From: Rhodobacterales bacterium
GTDB taxonomy: Bacteria > Pseudomonadota > Alphaproteobacteria > Rhodobacterales > Rhodobacteraceae
Length of the DNA: 11,199 nucleotides
Assembly: GCA_025357355.1 (NCBI GenBank)
Contig: JANXPK010000611.1
Span: 1 to 11,199 of the forward strand
Direction of reading: 5' to 3'
Positions 6,987 to 11,199 of this stretch are shown in pieces. The position numbers and the translations under genes are program-made. The notes beneath the pieces were generated by a model. It had not been told where the DNA came from. It saw only the letters and a program-made list of their open reading frames with translations, and searched no databases. Position 1 is the first letter of the stretch; the number at the start of each line of letters is the position of its first letter.

Positions 6987-7008
6987 CCCGGTGGGTTCGC
7001 CCACCGGG
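6987..7008 (+). repeat. Perfect 9-bp hairpin with TTCG tetraloop between ridA-like gene and DUF1028 gene
   Basis: CCCGGTGGG (6987-6995) and CCCACCGGG (7000-7008) are exact reverse complements around TTCG. In RNA this gives a very stable stem closed by a G-C pair on a UUCG loop. It begins 8 bases after the RidA stop and ends 21 bases before the next ATG. There is no following T-run, so it is better read as a processing or stability element than a full terminator. Confidence 0.65.
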
Positions 7009-7029
7009 CGCCAGCCAAAGGCACCGCCC

Positions 7030-7704
7030 ATGACCTTCTCCCTCCTTGCCCGCTGCCCTGACACTGGCCGCTTTGGCATGGTGATCTCGTCGTCCTCCCC
7101 GGCTGTCGCCTCACGCTGCGCCCATGCGCGTGCGGGCGTTGGGGTGGCCGCGGCCCAGAACATCACCGACCCAGCCCTCGGCCCGCGCCTGCTTGATCTG
7201 ATGGGCCAAGGCCTCAGCGCACCCGAGGCGATGGCCCGAGTGGTGGCCGGGGCACCGCATATCGAGTTTCGCCAGCTCATGGTCGTCGACCGTGCGGGGC
7301 GGGTTGCCCAGCATTCCGGAGCGCGCATTCTGGGCGTCTGGGGCACGGCTGCAGGCGACGGCGTCGTGGCGGGCGGCAATCTTCTGGCCAACCCGGAGGT
7401 GCCCCGCGCAATGATCGCGGGCTTTGGCACCACCGGCGACCTGGGCGACCGTATGATCGCCGCTCTCATGGCAGGTCGTGACGCTGGCGGCGAGGCCGGG
7501 GCCGTGCATTCGGCGGGCCTCTTGATGGTGGATGCCGAAAGCTGGCCGGTGGCCGAGTTGCGCTGCGACTGGCTGGACGACGCCGACCCCATCGCCGCCG
7601 TCGCCCGCGCCTGGCAAGTTTACGCCCCGCAGATGGCAGCCTATGTCCAGCGCGCCCGCGACCCCCGCGTTGCACCCAGCTACGGCGTGCCCGGCGACAA
7701 ATAG
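7030..7704 (+). CDS. DUF1028 domain protein (predicted Ntn-hydrolase-like)
   Basis: The product is 224 residues, almost entirely DUF1028. It begins FSLLARCPDTGRFGMVISSSS, and after the initiator this resembles the family start. It continues with GVGVAAAQN, a long Gly/Ala-rich middle, and the stretches GGNLLANPEV, AGRDAGGEAGAVHSAGLLMV and LRCDWLDDADPI, which I recognise as family landmarks. DUF1028 proteins are predicted to have an Ntn-hydrolase-like fold and often lie beside RidA and amidohydrolase genes in amino-acid or amide catabolic clusters, but no reaction is established. I set the start at the ATG at 7030. The GTG at 6991 would put coding sequence through the UUCG hairpin. It has a CAAAGG Shine-Dalgarno-like run about 8 bases upstream. 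It lies 51 bases after RidA and 49 before lysR. Confidence 0.87.
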   Translation: MTFSLLARCPDTGRFGMVISSSSPAVASRCAHARAGVGVAAAQNITDPALGPRLLDLMGQGLSAPEAMARVVAGAPHIEFRQLMVVDRAGRVAQHSGARILGVWGTAAGDGVVAGGNLLANPEVPRAMIAGFGTTGDLGDRMIAALMAGRDAGGEAGAVHSAGLLMVDAESWPVAELRCDWLDDADPIAAVARAWQVYAPQMAAYVQRARDPRVAPSYGVPGDK

Positions 7705-7753
7705 GCCGGAAATCCCTTGGCCAAACCGGCGCCGTCCCGCTACCCTTGCGGCC

Positions 7754-8689
7754 ATGACCCTGCGCTTCACCCTTCGCCAGCTGGAATACCTCGTCGCCGT
7801 CGCCGATTGCGGCTCGGTTGCCCTTGCGGCAGAGCGGGTCAATGTCTCCTCCCCCTCGATCTCTGCCGCCATCTCGCAGCTTGAGGCGACCTTCGGCCTG
7901 CAATTGTTCATCCGCCGTCATGCCACGGGCCTGTCGCTGACTGAGGGCGGCCGTCAGCTTGTTGCGACGGCCCGAGCCGTGCTGGCCAGCGCCGGGCGTC
8001 TCACCGACCATGCCGCCGACATTGCCGGTCGCATCGCAGGTCCCCTGACCGTCGGCTGCCTTCTGACCTTTGCCCAGGTCCTCTTTCCGCAACTGCGCCG
8101 CAGCTTTGCCGACCGCTATCCGGACGTCACCTTCCTGCAATACGAGGGCCATCAGGCCGAATTGTTCGAGGCATTGCGCGCCGCCCGCTTCGACCTAGCC
8201 CTGACCTATGACCTCGACATCCCGCCCGATCTCGACTTTCTACCGCTGGTGCCCATCGCCCCCTATGCGCTGCTGCCAGAGGGTCACCCCCTTGCCGCCC
8301 GCAGCTTCGTCACCCCCGCCGATCTTGCCCCGCATCCGATGGTCCTGCTGGACCTGCCCTATTCGGCCGCCTATTTCCTGTCATTCTTCACGGACGCCGG
8401 TCTGCAGCCGTTGATTGCCGAGCGGACCCGCGACATGGGTGTCATGCGCTCGATGGTCGCCAACGGCTTTGGCTATTCCATTGCCAATATCCGCCTTGGC
8501 ACCGACCGGGCGCCCGATGGCCGGAAGCTGATCTTCGTGCCGATTGAGGGTGGGGTCCGACCGATGCAGATCGGCATCCTGTTGCCCAAGGCCGATCAGC
8601 GCCGTCGCATCGTGACCGCCTTCATCGACCATGCCCAAGCCGCCGTCACCCACACCGCCCTGCCCGGGCTTTATGGCGTAGCCCCTTGA
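7754..8689 (+). CDS. LysR-type transcriptional regulator
   Basis: This 311-residue protein has the standard LysR layout. The N-terminal winged helix-turn-helix covers about residues 6-65 (RQLEYLVAVADCGSVALAAE, then SSPSISAAISQLEATFG), followed by a linker helix and an effector-binding domain from about residue 97. The effector domain includes LALTYDL (148-154), GHPLA (177-181), TPADLAPHPMVLL (187-199), DAG (214-216) and MVANGFGYSI (234-243). It is encoded inside the operon on the same strand rather than divergently, 49 bases after DUF1028, so it probably controls its own operon through the dyad at 2723-2737. Its effector domain is closely related to the C-terminal half of the flavin reductase fusion. 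The ATG at 7754 is chosen because the longer frame adds 74 residues that overlap the DUF1028 gene. Confidence 0.93.
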   Translation: MTLRFTLRQLEYLVAVADCGSVALAAERVNVSSPSISAAISQLEATFGLQLFIRRHATGLSLTEGGRQLVATARAVLASAGRLTDHAADIAGRIAGPLTVGCLLTFAQVLFPQLRRSFADRYPDVTFLQYEGHQAELFEALRAARFDLALTYDLDIPPDLDFLPLVPIAPYALLPEGHPLAARSFVTPADLAPHPMVLLDLPYSAAYFLSFFTDAGLQPLIAERTRDMGVMRSMVANGFGYSIANIRLGTDRAPDGRKLIFVPIEGGVRPMQIGILLPKADQRRRIVTAFIDHAQAAVTHTALPGLYGVAP

Positions 8690-9402
8690 CCGTCGCCCTG
8701 CTGATCAGCCACGGCCAACCCTCCGACCCCGCCCCCGCCGAGGCCGAACTTGCGGCCCTGGCCATCCAGGTTGCGGCTCACCTGCCCGGCTGGCACGTCG
8801 GCTCTGCCACCCTGGCCGCCCCGGGCGCCCTTGCCCAGGCTGTGGCCAAGACTGGTCCCAGCGGCCGCGCCTATCCGTTGTTCATGGCCGGCGGCTGGTT
8901 CACCCGCGTCCAGCTTCCCGCCCGCCTCGCGCAAGCGCAAGGTGCAGGCTGGCAAGTCCTTGAACCTCTTGGATGTGATCCCGCGCTGCATGCCCTTGCC
9001 GCCCGCATCATCGCGGAAAGCCGGGCACAAAACGCCATCCTCGCCGCCCATGGCTCGCATCGCAGCCCGGTCCCCGCCGCCGTCGCCACTCATGTCGCAG
9101 CCGAGATCAGCTTGCAGACCGGTTGCCCGGTTACCGCCGCCTTCATCGACCAGACGCCCAGGATCGACACCGAAAGCAACCACGGCCCGATGTCGGTCTG
9201 CCTGCCCTTCTTCGCAGCCTCAGGCGATCATGTCACTCGCGACATCCCGGTCGCGCTCGACAAGGCAGGCTTCCAAGGCCGCATCCTGTCCGCCATCGGC
9301 CTGCACCCCGACATTCCCGAACTCATCGCCCGCGCCATCAGCGCAGGTGCTGCGGCCTGTACCCATTGCAAATGGCAAGCCCCGAAGAATTCAGACAATT
9401 AG
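8686..9402 (+). CDS. CbiX/SirB-type sirohydrochlorin chelatase-like protein
   Basis: This 238-residue protein has two chelatase half-domains. The first begins LLISHGQPSDP with H9. The second begins ILAAHGSHRSP with H122, where CbiX proteins place metal-handling histidines. PLFMAGGWFTRVQLP (64-78) and CLPFFAASGDHVTRDIP in the second half are the matching family stretches. Relatives insert cobalt or iron into sirohydrochlorin for cobalamin or siroheme synthesis. A role in a Rieske/flavin operon is not obvious. The likely start is TTG at 8686, overlapping the lysR stop as TTGA, with no clear Shine-Dalgarno, so translation is probably coupled. The tail after about residue 220 (ACTHC ... NSDN) is cysteine-bearing and beyond the usual fold. 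Its TAG stop is completed by the first base of an inserted IS630 element. Confidence 0.85.
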   Translation: MTVALLISHGQPSDPAPAEAELAALAIQVAAHLPGWHVGSATLAAPGALAQAVAKTGPSGRAYPLFMAGGWFTRVQLPARLAQAQGAGWQVLEPLGCDPALHALAARIIAESRAQNAILAAHGSHRSPVPAAVATHVAAEISLQTGCPVTAAFIDQTPRIDTESNHGPMSVCLPFFAASGDHVTRDIPVALDKAGFQGRILSAIGLHPDIPELIARAISAGAAACTHCKWQAPKNSDN

Positions 9403-9560
9403 AATCTGTCTGACCTATATTGAAGCATATCCGGCATGCCGAAGGTAGTTCTGGCATTCGGTTGGGCTGAACGCATCGAGCAGGGTTCCCACTTTTCGCC
9501 ATGCGGCTTCGATGGTGCGCTCGTCGGCTTTGCGGAACAGGGTCTTGAGCTTGGCGAAGA

Positions 9561-9607
9561 TGAGGAGGATCAGAAAATGGTCCGGGGGATCATTTTCCCG
9601 ACGCAAG
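9561..9607. repeat. Palindromic repeat unit, copy 1, inside the transposase after NPI(D/E)
   Basis: This 47-base unit is 44/47 identical to the one at 9719-9765. Its core GAAAATGGTCC (9573-9583) pairs with GGATCATTTTC (9587-9597) over a GGG loop, giving 11 pairs including one G-T. It sits just after the third catalytic residue of the transposase and adds 42 bases net, keeping frame. Confidence 0.8.
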
Positions 9608-9718
9608 TCGATCGGATTCAGGTCTGGGCTATAGGGCGGCAGGAACAAGAGATGCGCGCCCTTGTTTCGGATGAGTTGGCGGGCCGGGCGACCCTTGTGG
9701 CTGCCGAGATTGTCGGCG

Positions 9719-9765
9719 TGAGGAGGACCAGAAAATGGTCCGGGGGACCGTTTTCCCGACGCAAG
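9719..9765. repeat. Palindromic repeat unit, copy 2, inside the transposase before DNL
   Basis: This is the second copy of the 47-base unit, same orientation, with three substitutions. It is read in a different codon phase from copy 1, so it encodes a different peptide (LASGKRSPGPFSGPPH). It lies directly before the second catalytic Asp and adds 39 bases net. The smaller hairpin GGACCA-GAAAA-TGGTCC (9726-9742) is perfect here and imperfect in copy 1. Confidence 0.8.
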
Positions 9766-10031
9766 GACGTCGCCCGGCGCGAGGGTGGGTGCGAGGCATT
9801 GCTCGACCCAAGCGGTGAAGGTCGAGCCATTGGAACGCCATTGGTCCAAGTGACAATGGCGAGGGCCGTTGATCGCCCCGTCAAGCACGAAGGGTGCCAC
9901 GATCCGGTCGTGGCGCAGCCCGGCAAGGAAGGTGAGGGTCTTCCAGTGACCGTGCGGGACGTGGGCGATGAGCCGCTTTCCACGCGGGTTCCAGCCGCAG
10001 GTGCGGGTCATGTTGGTCTTGATCCATCCTC

Positions 10032-10072
10032 AGCGGGGAAATCGTTCCACTGGAACGATTTCTATTCCCGCT
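10032..10072. repeat. Long palindromic unit inside the transposase at the first catalytic Asp
   Basis: AGCGGG plus GAAATCGTTCCA (10032-10049) pairs around one base with TGGAACGATTTC (10051-10062), and then, past a 4-base bulge, with CCCGCT (10067-10072). This makes an 18-pair stem. The whole insert spans about 10027-10076, adds 45 bases net, and introduces the TGA that splits the transposase. Its core GAAA-N4-TCC resembles the 47-base units but the sequence is a different type. Confidence 0.8.
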
Positions 10073-10617
10073 TCGACGTCCAGGAATATCAGCCGCTTGG
10101 GATCAAGCCTGTGTTGATGCGCCTGCCACCTTGCCCGGAATCGCGCCACCTTCGGCCGCATCTGCTCGGCTGCCAGCAGCGTTTTCTTGACGCTCAGGCC
10201 TGCCCGCTTCACGAATCGCCACACGGTATCATGGGCGACATGCACGCCGCGCCCGGCCAGTTCCGCCGTCAGCGCCCGCATCGTCAGGTCGGGCTTCTCG
10301 ACCAGCCGCGCCATCAGCCACTCCCCGGCCTCTCCGGCAAGCTTCGGGCGGCGATGCCCCCCGATCTGGCCAGGCACCTGCCCGCGACCGGAGCGCTGAC
10401 GCTGGCCGAAGCGCACCGCCGAAGCCACCGAGACCCCGAACCGCTTCGCCGCCCCCCGCACCGTCTCGCCCTCCGCGAGCGCGCTTGCAACCCGCGCCCG
10501 CAAATCCGTCGAAAGTGGTCGCATCCCTGCCGCCCCCTGATCCGGCAAGCAAAGTGAACCACAAAGAAATCCCCAGGGGAATCCCACGCGATTCAGCCTA
10601 TCACGGACATGCTCTAA

Positions 10618-11142
10618 CACACAAAAAAAGACCTGCGCGCCGTCGAGCAGAAGCGGCCTGACGTAGCACTGGCCCGCAATGTGTGGATCAACCGCCGTCA
10701 ACCCTTCATGCGCAACATGCTGACACGTATAGGGCTTATCGGCGAAACATCCCTCAAAACCAACATGGCCAAGACCGCCGGATGGTCGCCCTGCGGGGCG
10801 CGCCTGATCGACCACGCCCCTTTCGGCCATTGGAATACCCAGACCTTCATCGCCGCTCTGCGCCACGACCGGCTCGACGCACCCTGGGTCATCGGCGGGC
10901 CGATAAATCGCGAATTCTTCGACCTCTATGTCGAAACCCAACTGGCCCCGACCCTGCACGCGCGTGACGTCGTCATCCTCGACAACCTCGCCACCCATAG
11001 CAGCCCGAAAGCCGCCGCGATCCTGAAAGACATCGGTGCTTGGTTCCTGTTCCTCCCGCCCTACTCCCCCGATCTCAACCCCATCGAGATGGCATTTTCC
11101 AAGCTCAAGGCCCTGATCCGAAAGGCCGCAGCCCGAACTTAA
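10618..11142 (+). pseudogene. IS630-family transposase remnant (element B), truncated at both ends
   Basis: The frame is open from 10618 and shows transposase homology from about 10621 (KKDLRAVEQKRPDVALAR) to the TAA at 11140-11142. The N-terminal helix-turn-helix half is missing, cut at the junction with element A. The DDE half follows: GETSLKTNM, RDVVILDNLATHSS, LPPYSPDLNPIEMAFSKLK. The first catalytic Asp, expected in the family motif (F/I)DET, is Gly (LIGETS). The second Asp and the Glu of NPIE remain. The frame ends within KAAART, where the family continues for about 30-40 more residues. The break falls at a TA that begins element C. This is a dead fragment, and it is a useful in-window comparator for element A. 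Confidence 0.85.
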
Positions 11143-11199
11143 AGCGTTTTGCGTTTAGTCTGGTGCATACCCTGCGGCCTTGAGGAAGTTCCAGCATTC
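11142..11199 (-). mobile_element. End of a third IS630-family element (element C), continues beyond window
   Basis: It begins right after the TA at 11140-11141, with terminal sequence AAGCGTTTTGCGTTTAG. Its transposase stop codon begins 13 bases inside the end, the same as in element A. It interrupts the element B transposase. Only 58 bases are visible, so completeness cannot be judged. Confidence 0.6.
11155..11199 (-). CDS. IS630-family transposase, C-terminal end only (partial)
   Basis: On the minus strand the last 14 codons read ECWNFLKAAGYAPD followed by TAA at 11155-11157. This aligns with ECQNYLRHAGYASI, the C-terminus of the element A transposase, which supports a third, related IS630 copy. 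The rest lies outside the window. Confidence 0.7.
   Translation of the reverse strand, partial: ECWNFLKAAGYAPD

Larger units (their letters stand above)
9415..10524 (-). pseudogene. IS630-family transposase with three palindromic in-frame inserts and one stop
   Basis: From the ATG at 10524 to the TAG at 9415-9417 a single frame runs for 369 sense codons, broken only by TGA at 10030-10032. Residues 1-110 form the double helix-turn-helix DNA-binding region (GAAKRFGVSVASAVRFGQR, then HDTVWRFVKRAGLSVKK). Residue 149 (RLIFLD) is the first catalytic Asp. The second Asp is in DNLGSHKG. The third acidic residue, normally Glu in NPIE, is Asp (NPID). Compared with element B in this window, extra codons sit after the first Asp (+15, one of them the stop), before the second Asp (+13) and after the third residue (+14). 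Without the inserts the protein would be about 326 residues, normal for the family. The broken halves are 10030-10524 and 9415-10011. It is almost certainly inactive. Confidence 0.85.
9402..10614 (-). mobile_element. IS630-family insertion sequence (element A), about 1.2 kb
   Basis: The element is flanked by TA at 9400-9401 and 10615-10616, fitting the TA target duplication of the IS630 family. Reading inward from the flanking TA, the ends are TAGAATCTGTCTG and, on the minus strand, TAGAGCATGTCCG: imperfect inverted repeats with 9 of 13 matches. The transposase gene is on the minus strand and its stop codon begins 13 bases inside the left end, the same distance as in element C. A short palindrome, TCCCCAGGGGA (10570-10580), lies upstream of the transposase start. 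The element holds three palindromic inserts, which raise its length by 126 bases. Confidence 0.72.

Noticed and set aside
6987..7008. Hairpin as a rho-independent terminator
   Set aside because: No run of T follows the stem, and the next gene starts 21 bases later on the same strand within a compact operon.
10030..10032. TGA in the element A transposase as a possible recoding (selenocysteine or readthrough) site
   Set aside because: The TGA lies inside a palindromic insert at the first catalytic Asp and the protein is disrupted twice more, so simple gene decay is the better explanation.
10525..10998. Long minus-strand open frame upstream of the element A transposase start
   Set aside because: It is the antisense of the element B transposase remnant on the plus strand. 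Its translation shows no family motif until MRPLSTDL at 10524, the true transposase start.

Overview
The window looks like chromosome from an alphaproteobacterium, most likely of the Rhodobacterales (Rhodobacter/Paracoccus-like). I base this on the high G+C, strong G/C preference at third codon positions, a methylmalonyl-CoA epimerase gene overlapping a DUF1467 gene, and an intergenic C/G-rich hairpin of a style I recall from this order. No database search was possible. Product names rest on recognised motifs.

Region 1 (1-2413) is ordinary chromosome. It holds a receiver-domain response regulator on the minus strand. A divergent methylmalonyl-CoA epimerase / DUF1467 pair follows, then a short-chain dehydrogenase/reductase.

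Region 2 (2414-2821) is a 408-base gap with an inverted and direct repeat cluster. A T-N11-A dyad of the LysR-box type lies 84 bases before the next start codon.

Region 3 (2822-9402) is a compact, one-direction cluster of seven genes: an FAD-dependent monooxygenase-like flavoprotein, a Rieske non-heme iron oxygenase alpha subunit, a flavin reductase fused to a LysR effector-binding domain, a RidA-family protein lacking the usual arginine, a DUF1028 protein, a LysR regulator and a CbiX-type chelatase. Three junctions are 4-base overlaps and two other gaps are about 50 bases. It reads as an oxidative catabolic operon for a nitrogen-containing or aromatic small molecule that I cannot name. The centrepiece is the fusion. 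Its C-terminal half aligns without gaps to the effector domain of the LysR protein encoded 1.2 kb downstream (about 44 of 95 identical by hand count), but it has no DNA-binding helix-turn-helix. The simplest reading is that one sensor module is used twice: in the regulator to switch on transcription, and in the reductase to gate NAD(P)H use by the same ligand.

Region 4 (9402-11199) is a stack of three IS630-family elements. The first (9402-10614) sits in the stop codon of the chelatase gene. Its transposase frame is continuous apart from one TGA, but carries three palindromic inserts of +39, +42 and +45 bases, one beside each of the three catalytic acidic residues. The second is a 5'-truncated remnant on the plus strand that has lost its first catalytic Asp. 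It is cut at its 3' end by a third element running out of the window.
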